A stretch of DNA of 59,355 bases from an uncultured Porphyromonadaceae bacterium (GCA_947175295.1 CAMWMK010000009.1:1-59355); one strand, 5' to 3'. Shown: positions 1-7,714, counted from the stretch's first letter. Translations and numbers: made by a program. The notes: a model not told the origin generated them from the sequence alone.

Positions 1-38
1 CAAAAGGAACGATCGACTTAAGCTATCTCAACAGAATT

Positions 39-968
39 GTGTGGTTGGCAGCCATATGCATATTATTCCACACCTCATGCGCTACCGATAAATGCGCTAC
101 CGATAAATGCGCTACCGATAAAACGGAGAATGAGATCCCGTTGAAAGAACGATTACATACGATTGTCAATTCTGTACCGGGAACGGTCGGTATCGGTTTT
201 ATCAGCGACAAGGATACTTTATCTATCAACAACAGTGTGCATTATCCAATGATGAGCGTTTTCAAACTTCATCAGGCACTGGCTGTCGCTGACGAAACAT
301 ACAATCGGCACTCTTCAATCGACAGCGTAATACATGTCAGCAAGGATGAACTTGATATGGAGACTTGGAGCCCTATGCTGAAAATATACAGGGAACCCGT
401 CTTTGACATTTCAATACGTGATCTCATCAAATATGCCCTGACGGTCAGCGACAACAATGCAAGCAACCTGCTTTTCAGACATGTTGTCTCCCCTTCTGCA
501 ACGGATTCCCTGATTCGTTCAATTTCTTACGATCCGACATTTCAGATCGTATATTCGGAAGAAGAGATGAAGACAAAGCATGCACTGGCTTATCTTAACT
601 ATTCCACTCCCCTCTCCGCGGCCTCGCTTATAAGACAGGTTTTTGATTCTACCTTCACTACCAATCCTGCCATTGACTCCATCAGAGAAGATCTTGCGAC
701 AGTGACCACAGGACTGGATCGGTTAGGTGCCATCAAGCATCAACACCCTGAGTTGTTTTTCGCACATAAAACCGGCAGCGGTTACCGAAACGATGCCGGT
801 GAATTGATTGCCCATAATGATGTCGGCTATTTCCGACTGCCCGATGGCAGAGCATACGCACTTGCCGTGTTTATACGGGATTTCTCGGGCACAGAAGCGG
901 AAGCTTCTGAAATAATCGCCAGCATCTCGCATGATGTATACGAGTGGGTACATTCCCAAATTCAGTGA
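39..968 (+). CDS. Class A beta-lactamase, subclass A2 (CfxA/CepA/CblA-like), lipoprotein
   Basis: Predicted serine beta-lactamase that hydrolyses penicillins or cephalosporins in the periplasm. Counting from the GTG at 39, the catalytic SxxK is S73-V-F-K76, the SDN loop is S137-D-N139, acidic residues of an omega loop (YSEEEMK) lie at 174-176, and the KTG motif is K244-T-G246. These motifs and the Bacteroidetes-style omega loop fit subclass A2. The N-terminus is hydrophobic and ends in HTSC, so it is probably a lipoprotein, although the -3 residue is His instead of Leu. The frame stays open upstream to base 3 (codons for KGTIDLSYLNRI), so the true start may lie outside the window and GTG 39 is only the first start-like codon inside it. 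Directly behind the putative lipidated Cys are three copies of CATDK. Family assignment is firm; drug spectrum cannot be judged. Confidence 0.88.
   Translation: MWLAAICILFHTSCATDKCATDKCATDKTENEIPLKERLHTIVNSVPGTVGIGFISDKDTLSINNSVHYPMMSVFKLHQALAVADETYNRHSSIDSVIHVSKDELDMETWSPMLKIYREPVFDISIRDLIKYALTVSDNNASNLLFRHVVSPSATDSLIRSISYDPTFQIVYSEEEMKTKHALAYLNYSTPLSAASLIRQVFDSTFTTNPAIDSIREDLATVTTGLDRLGAIKHQHPELFFAHKTGSGYRNDAGELIAHNDVGYFRLPDGRAYALAVFIRDFSGTEAEASEIIASISHDVYEWVHSQIQ
78..122 (+). repeat. Three exact tandem copies of a 15-nt unit inside the beta-lactamase leader
   Basis: The 15-mer TGCGCTACCGATAAA occurs three times head to tail and in frame, encoding CATDK-CATDK-CATDK. The copies are identical at DNA level, which points to recent replication slippage. 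The first Cys is the putative lipidation site, so the array lengthens the linker between membrane anchor and enzyme and adds two free cysteines. Confidence 0.97.
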
Positions 969-1013
969 CAACACTATACGGTTTGGCAACTGACAATACA
1001 TGAGTTTTTTGAT

Positions 1014-1871
1014 ATGGAAATAAGAAGTTTAGAGAATATCGATTTTGATACACTGTTTGAGGGCTTTTCAAATGCTTTTTCAGACTATGAGATTCATTTC
1101 GACAGAAGTGAGGTGCGTTCCATGCTTATAAGACGAGGATATATGCCACAGCTCTCATTTGCGGCATTTGACGAAGATAGGATTGTAGCGTTCACATTAA
1201 ACGGAATCGGCCTGTTCAACGGTATACAGACTGCTTATGATACAGGCACCGGAACTGTAAAGGAATATCGTGGACGCGGCATAGCCCGAGAAATCTTCAC
1301 CTACTCCCTACCCTATCTGAAGGAGGCCGGCATACGGCAATATCTGTTGGAGGTGCTGCAAAACAATCAAAGTGCCATCTCTGTATATCGCAGGATGCGA
1401 TTCGAGACCACAAGGGAATTTGACTGCTACAGGCAATCAATCGCTGATATCAGGGGCTTCATCCCTATAGGTCGGAATACGGATAACTGTATAATCGAAC
1501 CCATTGATACAGACATCGTAAGGCAAGGACAATCCTTCTGCGATTTCCATCCGTCATGGCAAAACAGCATGGAATCCATCGAAAGAGGACGGGCGGAACT
1601 TACCTGCATTGGAGCCTATGATTCAAGACAACTGATAGGTTACTGTGTATTTGACCGAAAGACGGGAGATCTGACCCAGATTGCAGTAAAACCGGAATAC
1701 AGGAGAAAAGGAATTGCTTCGCTCCTGCTCGGTGAAGCTGTCAGGCAGATGGACACAGACTTTGTAAAAGTAATAAACGTGCCATCCACCACCACCTCCT
1801 TGCCTGCCTTCCTCAAAAGCAGGAACATCAGCCTGATCAATAAGCAGTTTGAGATGGCAAAGCTGATCTGA
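1014..1871 (+). CDS. Tandem-domain GNAT N-acetyltransferase
   Basis: Cytoplasmic 285-residue protein with two GNAT folds in a row. The first has the acetyl-CoA loop EYRGRGIA at about residues 84-91 followed by a typical LLEVLQNNQSAISVYRRMRF segment. The second has EYRRKGIASLLL at about 228-239. Known tandem GNATs acetylate small amines, antibiotics or protein N-termini, and often only one half is catalytic; the substrate cannot be inferred here. It begins 45 bp after the beta-lactamase stop on the same strand, so co-transcription is possible. ATG 1014 is the first good start. Its last codons overlap a foreign-looking acyltransferase tail in another frame, which suggests a recombination junction at its 3' end. 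Confidence 0.85.
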   Translation: MEIRSLENIDFDTLFEGFSNAFSDYEIHFDRSEVRSMLIRRGYMPQLSFAAFDEDRIVAFTLNGIGLFNGIQTAYDTGTGTVKEYRGRGIAREIFTYSLPYLKEAGIRQYLLEVLQNNQSAISVYRRMRFETTREFDCYRQSIADIRGFIPIGRNTDNCIIEPIDTDIVRQGQSFCDFHPSWQNSMESIERGRAELTCIGAYDSRQLIGYCVFDRKTGDLTQIAVKPEYRRKGIASLLLGEAVRQMDTDFVKVINVPSTTTSLPAFLKSRNISLINKQFEMAKLI

Positions 1872-2070
1872 CGGATTTTGGAGTGCAGCCATAGCGGGCC
1901 CGGAAGAGGCGGTTGAAGCCGCCCAGCACGCTGACGCTCCCCTCGGCACCCATATCTGGGTGGCGGCAAGCATCTTCACGGCTTCAATTGCCGTAGCATA
2001 TGCCAGCGTCAAGGTCTACGACATCCCCATCCGCAAATGGCTCACCGAACGTTTTATCCGGAAAAATTGA
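1867..2070 (+). pseudogene. 3' remnant of an acyltransferase-3-type membrane protein
   Basis: An open frame of 67 codons without a usable start encodes one hydrophobic helix (WVAASIFTASIAVAYASV) followed by YDIPIRKWLTERFIRKN and a TGA at 2068. A last transmembrane helix and then a basic E/D-x-P-I-R-x-W-L tail is how OafA/YrhL-like O-acyltransferases (about 350 residues) usually end. The missing upstream part should span some 9 helices, and the frame is cut off exactly at the 3' end of the preceding acetyltransferase. I read it as the tail of a deleted gene. The family call rests on the final motif only, so it is moderate; the truncation itself is directly visible. Confidence 0.5.
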
Positions 2071-2077
2071 AAAATGC

Positions 2078-2767
2078 TCAACCCATTTTGTTTCTCAGTT
2101 TTGCTATTTCCGTATTTACGTATCTAAGAATTTCCCGACCTAATATGTGCTGCTCAGTAGAAAACAAAGCTGGATTACCATTATTCTGACGAGAGAAATT
2201 CTTCTCAGAGTTATCGATTGCATCCTTAATTCTGACAGGATCCTTTTGATAATTGAAGCCACCTTCTATCTTATTATGGACGTATGCCTTTATTGAAGGA
2301 TATTTGTCAAGTTCGTCATCTGGCGGAGGAGTTTCATAAAAATGATAATATAGCCATATTTCAAAAGCAGGATTACTTTGGGTCACATTCCACGCATTGT
2401 AAGGCTTGATTTCATCAAACCTCTCGATCATTGCGTTCTGCAGTGCGCAAAAATCCCTCAATGGCTGAATCTTGCCCTCCTTTTCCCATGTATCCGTATC
2501 AACGGCAAACCATACCTGATCACGCTGTCGGAAGTCAAGAGTAAATCTACCCGTCTCACTCAAAAGCAGCCTTTTAGCCAACTCCATTAGCTTTAATGGA
2601 TCGGTCCCGTTTTCCGGCGGAATGATAATCAACTTGAGATTTGAAGACAATCCTTCAAAAAACTCAAAATATCCTTTCTCCGTTTCCTTACCTTCGCAGA
2701 CTATGTAGATTTTACTCGCTTCCTTTGAAGGTGCCTTTTTTGCGTAATCCTTTCTTCGTTGAATCAT
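2078..2767 (-). CDS. RloB-family protein, effector partner of an AbiL-like defence pair
   Basis: 229 residues matching the RloB/AbiLii family. Near the N-terminus is IVCEGKETEKGYFEFF, the hallmark EGxxTExxYF segment of a TOPRIM-like fold. The acidic DTDTW follows at about residues 92-96, and SNPAFEIWLYYHF is the conserved SNPxFExWLxxHF block in the middle. The gene starts one base after the stop of the upstream ATPase gene, so the two are translationally linked. In characterised relatives the RloA/RloB or AbiL pair acts in abortive infection against phage, with the TOPRIM-like subunit thought to be a nuclease triggered by the ATPase. That role is taken from the family, not shown by this sequence. 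Confidence 0.85.
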   Translation of the reverse strand: MIQRRKDYAKKAPSKEASKIYIVCEGKETEKGYFEFFEGLSSNLKLIIIPPENGTDPLKLMELAKRLLLSETGRFTLDFRQRDQVWFAVDTDTWEKEGKIQPLRDFCALQNAMIERFDEIKPYNAWNVTQSNPAFEIWLYYHFYETPPPDDELDKYPSIKAYVHNKIEGGFNYQKDPVRIKDAIDNSEKNFSRQNNGNPALFSTEQHILGREILRYVNTEIAKLRNKMG

Positions 2768-2768
2768 A

Positions 2769-4106
2769 TCACCATTTCAAATCAGTAAGATTAGACAAGA
2801 AGGGTATTCCTCCATAGCGGCCATTTAGATAGCCGTTTTCTATATTTGCGGTCTTGTGAATGTTATAGTCACTCAGGGGATACAGTTGGGTTGATTGGTT
2901 TACATCCTTTTGTGCAAACCATATCTCATCCGGACGGAAAATGGACTGGTCGAGAAGGCAGCTTTCATGAGTAGTAAAGATTATCTGACCTTTTGCCTCC
3001 TTGCTTTCCGACATTTTACTTACCATAGTCTTTATCATTATGGGATGTATGCTCCGCTCAATCTCATCAACAATAAAGACCTTGTCGCTTTTGAGTACGG
3101 CATAGAGCAATGGCATATATTCAATCAATCGCCGTGTGCCGTCGGATTCCTGATCAATTTCCATTTCTATCTCTTTGCCGGAGGAATCCGTATGGATGAC
3201 GACAAGAGTCTTCTTATAGGCTATCCCCTCCTCTATAACGATATTTGATATTTCCCGTGTCTTGAGATATGGCAGGCTGACAGGGACTCCCGGAGTCTGT
3301 TTCGCTTCTGACAGAACGCCTGCAATTATCGAGTTGGGATGAATGTCTTCTTCATTGATAAGTTCTTTCCTAACCTGAAGTCTGGTGATACCTGTTTTCA
3401 ATTCAGGCACAATAGTGTTGACAAGCCGCGCAAATTCTGAATCAACATCCATCAGATGCGGTAACTCGCGCACACTCATTGAAGGAAGTACAACCTGTAA
3501 TGACAAAATCCAATAGTATGCTTCGCTGACAATCGACAATTCCTTTGAATAGTATTTGCCCAAGAATGAAAGCGCGGTCATATCAGGACGAAGCAGACGG
3601 TTTATTCCATCGATAAATACCTCCAACGAAGCTGTCTTTCCCATTGAATCGAGAAATTCGGCTGAAATATCAACGCCATTGTTGGTACGACTGAAGATGG
3701 TTATATCTTTTGTCTTCCTACTGAGAATAAGCTCTTCAGAAACTATCTCTTTACGGGTGAATGCAATGTGGTAATAGAAAATCTGGCCATTCGCATAAAA
3801 TTCCATAGCCAGTTCTGACGGATTTGATTTTCCGCTATCATCGAGTTTAAAAAAAAGATTCTCTGTAATTGATAAGTCGCCGAGTTTATCGGTTCCGACC
3901 AACGATCTTAACAAGGATATGCACTTTAGAAGATTACTTTTACCAGCCCCGTTTGCGCCATAGATGGCACTCATACGCAAAGCGGTAGCGTGACCACAAG
4001 CCACCTTGTGCCACTCATGGCTGTGAGTTTTACTTGACGGGAAAGTATTGAACTCTACAGCGTCCTTGAAAGACATTATATTTTCAGCTGCAAATCTCAG
4101 CAACAT
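2769..4106 (-). CDS. RloA-family SMC/ABC-like ATPase of an AbiL-like defence pair
   Basis: 445-residue AAA_21 (OLD/SMC-type) ATPase. The N-terminus MLLRFAAENIMSFKD is the typical first strand. Walker A is GANGAGKS at residues 50-57, a signature-like ESDGTRR precedes Walker B KVFIVDEIERSIHP, and IIFTTHES supplies the H-loop. It is the sensor/motor half of RloA-RloB systems, cytoplasmic, and presumably dimerises head to tail on ATP binding. It is transcribed from a clear promoter at 4131-4162 and followed without a gap by the RloB gene. The pair is wedged between a truncated acyltransferase tail and an unrelated efflux operon, as expected of a mobile defence cassette; no integrase or terminal repeat is visible. 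Confidence 0.88.
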   Translation of the reverse strand: MLLRFAAENIMSFKDAVEFNTFPSSKTHSHEWHKVACGHATALRMSAIYGANGAGKSNLLKCISLLRSLVGTDKLGDLSITENLFFKLDDSGKSNPSELAMEFYANGQIFYYHIAFTRKEIVSEELILSRKTKDITIFSRTNNGVDISAEFLDSMGKTASLEVFIDGINRLLRPDMTALSFLGKYYSKELSIVSEAYYWILSLQVVLPSMSVRELPHLMDVDSEFARLVNTIVPELKTGITRLQVRKELINEEDIHPNSIIAGVLSEAKQTPGVPVSLPYLKTREISNIVIEEGIAYKKTLVVIHTDSSGKEIEMEIDQESDGTRRLIEYMPLLYAVLKSDKVFIVDEIERSIHPIMIKTMVSKMSESKEAKGQIIFTTHESCLLDQSIFRPDEIWFAQKDVNQSTQLYPLSDYNIHKTANIENGYLNGRYGGIPFLSNLTDLKW

Positions 4107-4130
4107 AGTACATGTGTTAGAATTTCACCG

Positions 4131-4162
4131 CAAATATAACCAATATTTTGAATATGACCAAA
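4131..4162 (-). promoter_or_regulatory. Promoter for the RloA/RloB operon
   Basis: On the minus strand TTTG (4162-4159), a 20-bp spacer and TATATTTG (4138-4131) match the Bacteroidetes -33/-7 consensus. The start codon at 4106 lies about 25 bp downstream of the -7 element, leaving a very short leader. Confidence 0.75.
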
Positions 4163-4210
4163 TATATATACGCAATTCCGTTAAAACTTATAGTTTGGCC
4201 AGAAAGTAAA

Positions 4211-4282
4211 TGTGCATTTTCAGTGCTCGCCTACGTTCAGACGGGTGGCGGCATATTGCATGCCACAAAACTGAAATGCACA
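4211..4282 (+). repeat. Imperfect 72-bp inverted repeat between divergent operons
   Basis: TGTGCATTTTCAGT at 4211-4224 is repeated inverted as ACTGAAATGCACA at 4270-4282, with one bulged T. Inside it GGCAT and ATGCC form a second small stem. It lies in the 368-bp gap between the RloA promoter and the SMR operon promoter. It may be a folded RNA or a small non-autonomous repeat; there is no sign of coding. Confidence 0.5.
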
Positions 4283-4328
4283 ATTACAAATCAAAACGGG
4301 TACGCTGAAAGAAGGGATTATAAGATAG

Positions 4329-4359
4329 TTTGAGATGTCGGAATTTTTTATTAACTTTG
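4329..4359 (+). promoter_or_regulatory. Promoter for the SMR/Nim-like/DUF4405 operon
   Basis: TTTG at 4329-4332, a 19-bp spacer and TAACTTTG at 4352-4359 match the Bacteroidetes consensus. The predicted leader is about 110 nt long, long enough for RNA-level control. Confidence 0.7.
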
Positions 4360-4394
4360 CAGAGCCTTAGAAGGAGACGCCGAGAATCCTTGTC

Positions 4395-4422
4395 AGCTAA
4401 AGTTTATGAGCTAAAGTTTATG
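4395..4422 (+). repeat. Tandem duplication of a 14-mer in the SMR leader
   Basis: AGCTAAAGTTTATG occurs twice head to tail, inside the predicted 5' untranslated leader. Just upstream AAGGA and TCCTT can pair as a short stem. I could not match the leader to guanidine-I, -II or -III riboswitch consensus elements. Confidence 0.9.
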
Positions 4423-4474
4423 AGCCGATTGCTTGCAGCCCTCAATAGGTATTAATCTGAAATAATATCGTATT

Positions 4475-4798
4475 ATGAACTGGATTATACTTATTTTAGC
4501 CGGACTGATGGAAGTCGGCTTTACGTTTTGTCTTGGCAAGACCAAGACCGCTACCGGTCATGAACTCACCTTGTGGTGGATTGGATTCCTAGCAGCTCTT
4601 TCATTGAGTATGTTTCTGATGGCTAAAGCATCGGAAAGCCTGCCGATCGGCACTGTCTATCCCGTATGGACAGGTATCGGAGCAGTCGGCGCCGTAGTGG
4701 TGGGAATAGTCTTCTTCCATGAGCCTGCCACATTCTGGCGTATTCTGTTTCTGACCACACTCATTCTTTCAATTGTCGGACTTAAAACATTAGGATAA
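4475..4798 (+). CDS. sugE: Small multidrug resistance family exporter, Gdx/SugE subtype
   Basis: 107 residues with four predicted transmembrane helices, the standard SMR length. The essential membrane glutamate is E13 (AGLMEVGF), and PVWTGIGAVGAVVVG is the Gdx-type signature around residues 67-80. Gdx members are dual-topology homodimers that exchange protons for guanidinium, while Qac/EmrE members export drug cations; the TGIGAVG context favours Gdx. It opens an operon: its stop TAA shares the A with the ATG of the next gene. The long leader with a tandem 14-mer suggests possible regulation, but no known guanidine riboswitch was recognised. Confidence 0.85.
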   Translation: MNWIILILAGLMEVGFTFCLGKTKTATGHELTLWWIGFLAALSLSMFLMAKASESLPIGTVYPVWTGIGAVGAVVVGIVFFHEPATFWRILFLTTLILSIVGLKTLG

Positions 4799-5283
4799 TG
4801 GAACGAAAAATGCGCCGCTTCAAACAGTTGCTCGACGGGCAAGCTACAAAAGATATTCTTAACAATGCGACAAACGGAGTACTCTCGCTGGTGGATTCAG
4901 ATGGAGAGCCATACGGAGTGCCGATCAGTTATGTATATGACGGATACAAGAGCATCTATTTCCATAGTGCCGTAAAGGGCCATAAGATCGAATGCATCGA
5001 GGCCGACAGCCGTTGTTCGTTCTGTGTTGTCGCGCAGGATTTGATTGTTCCGGATGAATTCACCACCTATTTCCGTAGCGTCATTGTGAAGGGCCGGATC
5101 CATGCCGTCGGCTCCCACGATGAGATGATGAAAGGGCTTTTGCTACTCTGCGACAAGTATTCTCCCGGTATTGATCCTGAGGCTGAAATATCAGAATGCA
5201 TACGCCACGTATCGGTATTACGCCTTGACATCGACAGCATTACGGGGAAGGAAGCGATTGAGCTTGTCAGGGATAGACAATAA
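4798..5283 (+). CDS. Pyridoxamine 5'-phosphate oxidase-like flavoprotein (NimA-like)
   Basis: 161-residue split-barrel flavin-binding family protein. The start MERKMRRFKQLLD, then ATNGVLSLVDSDGEPYGVPISYVYDGYKSIYFHSAVKGHK, is the pattern of the pyridoxamine oxidase-like/NimA family: a strand over FMN followed by a phosphate-binding YFHSAxxGHK. Nim proteins are reported to reduce or otherwise protect against 5-nitroimidazoles; many family members only handle flavin or haem, so resistance is not implied. Its ATG overlaps the stop of the SMR gene by one base, so they are co-translated. Together with the next membrane protein this looks like a small stress or xenobiotic operon. Confidence 0.8.
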   Translation: MERKMRRFKQLLDGQATKDILNNATNGVLSLVDSDGEPYGVPISYVYDGYKSIYFHSAVKGHKIECIEADSRCSFCVVAQDLIVPDEFTTYFRSVIVKGRIHAVGSHDEMMKGLLLLCDKYSPGIDPEAEISECIRHVSVLRLDIDSITGKEAIELVRDRQ

Positions 5284-5321
5284 TTCTTAATCTGCAATGT
5301 GCAAAGGATCAGAAACTTAGT

Positions 5322-5741
5322 ATGAGTAAAAACATATACAAGGTCGTTATCGACCTGCTTTCCATGCTGGCCTTATTGGCAGCCATCATCACCGGATTCA
5401 AGCTTCATAAAGAAGTGTGGCATCTGCATGTCTACGACGACTCCTTCCTTTGGGGCACACATGAGACCATAGGATTGACGCTTCTGGTATTGGTAGCGGC
5501 CCATTGCATTCAACACTCCTTCTGGTTTAGGAATTATTCCAAAATCAAGGTGGAGAAGAAAAGGGTGACAGCCATATTGCTTACAATTGGTATTATCACA
5601 GCTGTCACCGGGATATTGCTGATGTGCGGGAGCCATTCCGAGTTCATCTCACATACCCACTATGCCGGAGCGATCCTGTTTACCGCCATAACGATCGGCC
5701 ACCTCGCAAAACGCTGGAAGATACTGAAGGCAATATCTTGA
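5322..5741 (+). CDS. DUF4405 four-helix membrane protein
   Basis: 139 residues with four hydrophobic segments (about 6-26, 44-66, 81-101 and 112-130) and several histidines placed in or next to helices (GTHETIG, AAHCIQHSFW, ISHTHYAGA, IGHLAKRW). This pattern resembles cytochrome b-type di-haem membrane subunits and fits DUF4405, a family of presumed haem-binding inner-membrane proteins. It follows the Nim-like flavoprotein by 38 bp in the same direction, so an electron-transfer partnership is possible but unproven. Start ATG 5322 gives the expected short N-terminal cytoplasmic stretch. Confidence 0.7.
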   Translation: MSKNIYKVVIDLLSMLALLAAIITGFKLHKEVWHLHVYDDSFLWGTHETIGLTLLVLVAAHCIQHSFWFRNYSKIKVEKKRVTAILLTIGIITAVTGILLMCGSHSEFISHTHYAGAILFTAITIGHLAKRWKILKAIS

Positions 5742-5777
5742 TTGCAGAAGAAAGTACTGAAATTTAAGACTAAAGAT

Positions 5778-6320
5778 ATGACCATCATGATTGAAACAGA
5801 AAGACTCATCCTGCGCCCTTGGCAGGAATCGGAAGCCGAGATTCTTTATAAGTATGCAAGCGACCCGGACATAGGTCCGATAGCAGGATGGCCACCGCAT
5901 ACCTCACCTGAAAACAGCCTTGAGATAATACGCACAGTTTTCTCTGCTCCGGAAACGTATGCCGTAGTCCTTAAGGCAACAGGCGAACCCGTCGGTTGCT
6001 GCGGAATAATGTTTGCCGACAGTCTGCATACAGCCGACATGAAAGGAGGCGAGGCAGAAATAGGATATTGGATAGGAAAGCCTTACTGGGGACAAGGTTT
6101 GATTCCGGAAGCTGTCAAGGCACTGCTGGCAAGAAGTTTCGGCGAGCTCGGCCTCGATACTGTCTGGTGTGGACATTACGACGGGAACGCCAAATCAAAA
6201 CGCGTATGCGAAAAGAGCGGATTCAAATACCATCATACCAACAAGGATGTAGAATCTCCACTCGGAGACAAGCGGACGGAACACATCTACAGGATGACCA
6301 AAGAGGATTACCATGCATAG
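5778..6320 (+). CDS. RimJ/RimL-type GNAT N-acetyltransferase
   Basis: About 180 residues. The start ETERLILRPWQESEAE and the central EAEIGYWIGKPYWGQGLIPEAVKALL (acetyl-CoA loop with a GQG) are diagnostic of the RimJ/RimL/Acetyltransf_3 group, which acetylates ribosomal or other protein N-termini and sometimes antibiotics. GNAKSKRVCEKSGFKYH is the usual last motif. I start it at ATG 5778 (MTIMIETERL); a longer frame from a TTG at 5742 adds a lysine-rich run without family support. It comes 36 bp after the DUF4405 gene and is convergent with the next gene. Stop codon is TAG. Confidence 0.83.
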   Translation: MTIMIETERLILRPWQESEAEILYKYASDPDIGPIAGWPPHTSPENSLEIIRTVFSAPETYAVVLKATGEPVGCCGIMFADSLHTADMKGGEAEIGYWIGKPYWGQGLIPEAVKALLARSFGELGLDTVWCGHYDGNAKSKRVCEKSGFKYHHTNKDVESPLGDKRTEHIYRMTKEDYHA

Positions 6321-6365
6321 CGGATGTCATTCGGAAGCGATCATGGCTACTGCTCGGCAGCACTG

Positions 6366-7670
6366 CTAAATATCCAAAAGCCATCTCCAGACGGGAATGA
6401 CATGAATGACAGTATCATTGTCAATATTGATTTCCTCAACAGAATCATAGGTAATAATATATAGATTCTTACATCCCGTGGCTTTTGAAGCCTCAACTAT
6501 TCCATTTATCTCACGGCTGCGAGTATCATCGTTACTCATATCCCATGTAACTTGAATTAAACTGATGACATCCACACCTCTCTGCACAACGAAATCGCAT
6601 TCTCCTTTTCCTTGATAATAAAAAATACGGTCAATTGGAGTGCGATGCCGATAAAGCTGCAGAAAAACTGTATTTTCAAGTTTCTTTCCTTCATCGTCGC
6701 TTTGAGGGAGCAATACTGCGTCGCGAAGGCCATTGTCAATACAGTAATACTTCGGTTGGGAACTTTCAGATTTCTGCAAGGATTTGCTATAGTTGGAAAT
6801 ACTTATAAACATAAAAACGTCACAAGCGTAATTAGCCCAGTCATATAGAGCATCTTTGCTGACTTTAAGTCCTCTTGACTTTATGTCTCCATGAATAGCC
6901 CTAACCGACGTAGGCTTTGTAAGATTCACCATAATTCGCTTCAGGAAATAGCGCATCACCTCTATGTTGGAGATTCCATAATGTTCAACCAAGTCTTTCA
7001 GGAGCATAGTATCGAAATAAGTCTGAAGTATCTTGGCCTTATGCAGTGGATTTTCTGTAAGCACCACCTCGGGGAAACCACCCTCTGAATTATATGCAAT
7101 AAAAGCATTGCGCAGTTTTGCCAGATCGGCTTCCAGCCAACTGTCCGTTTTAATATCTTTGAAATCACAGTATTCCTTAAATGATAACGGCATTGTTTCT
7201 TCCTCCAAAGGCCAACCCCTTAAGGCTGACTTTAATTCAGAGCTAAGCATGGATGCATTGCTTCCGCTTATGTATATGTTTTTAGTGTAATGCTTATAAA
7301 GCCGCATCACAAAATACTCCCAGCCTTCAATAAGCTGAATCTCATCAAAAAACATATAAACGGACGCCATCTCTATATCCGGATACATTTCTTGATATGC
7401 CTCGACTATCTGGTTTAATTCAGTAGAATTCATGGTGACAAGACGTTCATCATCAAAGCCTATCCATAAAAACCTTTTTCTATCCACACCCTTGGAAAGA
7501 AGGTCATTGATTACCATCTCCATTTTTGAACTCTTGCCACATCTCCTGACTCCTGGAACCGTAACTATCTTCCCGCTATCAATAGGAAGCTGAGCTTCAC
7601 GAGGCTTCAAGTCAGTAGGGAACTCCGCCTGACGCATTGCAATTTGAGACTTTATATATAATTTATCCAT
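6366..7670 (-). CDS. AAA ATPase with DUF4143 (COG1373)
   Basis: 434 residues. Walker A is GVRRCGKSS at 40-48 and Walker B is YMFFDEIQLIEGWE. A sensor-1-like SGSNASMLSSEL follows, then the C-terminal DUF4143 half with ENTVFLQLYRHR and GECDFVVQRG, which looks like a degenerate PD-(D/E)XK nuclease core. The family is common in Bacteroidetes and archaea; proposed roles range from DNA processing to toxin-antitoxin-like stress modules, none firmly established. The gene stands alone, convergent with the acetyltransferase, and its promoter is wrapped in palindromic GTCCTAAA sites, suggesting tight or autogenous control. Confidence 0.85.
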   Translation of the reverse strand: MDKLYIKSQIAMRQAEFPTDLKPREAQLPIDSGKIVTVPGVRRCGKSSKMEMVINDLLSKGVDRKRFLWIGFDDERLVTMNSTELNQIVEAYQEMYPDIEMASVYMFFDEIQLIEGWEYFVMRLYKHYTKNIYISGSNASMLSSELKSALRGWPLEEETMPLSFKEYCDFKDIKTDSWLEADLAKLRNAFIAYNSEGGFPEVVLTENPLHKAKILQTYFDTMLLKDLVEHYGISNIEVMRYFLKRIMVNLTKPTSVRAIHGDIKSRGLKVSKDALYDWANYACDVFMFISISNYSKSLQKSESSQPKYYCIDNGLRDAVLLPQSDDEGKKLENTVFLQLYRHRTPIDRIFYYQGKGECDFVVQRGVDVISLIQVTWDMSNDDTRSREINGIVEASKATGCKNLYIITYDSVEEINIDNDTVIHVIPVWRWLLDI

Positions 7671-7672
7671 AC

Positions 7673-7714
7673 TGTCCTAAATTTTAGGACAAAGATAGCA
7701 CTTTTTGTCCTAAA
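7673..7714 (-). promoter_or_regulatory. Promoter of the DUF4143 ATPase with palindromic operator
   Basis: A perfect 19-bp palindrome, TGTCCTAAATTTTAGGACA, spans 7673-7691 and overlaps the minus-strand -7 element TATCTTTG (7697-7690). A further half site TGTCCTAAA sits at 7706-7714, exactly 33 bp (about three helical turns) from the first. The -33 region is only a T-rich run. The layout is what a repressor-controlled promoter looks like; the binding protein is unknown. Confidence 0.75.

Noticed and set aside
1623..2012. Minus-strand open frames over the GNAT end and acyltransferase tail
   Set aside because: They are antisense to better supported coding sequence and rich in unusual residues, with no recognisable domain.
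4148..4333. 61-residue plus-strand open frame
   Set aside because: It starts inside the RloA promoter, covers an inverted repeat and has no family-like sequence.
4360..4474. Known guanidine riboswitch in front of the SMR gene
   Set aside because: I could not find the conserved ACGR loops or the ykkC core; only short stems and a 14-mer duplication are visible.
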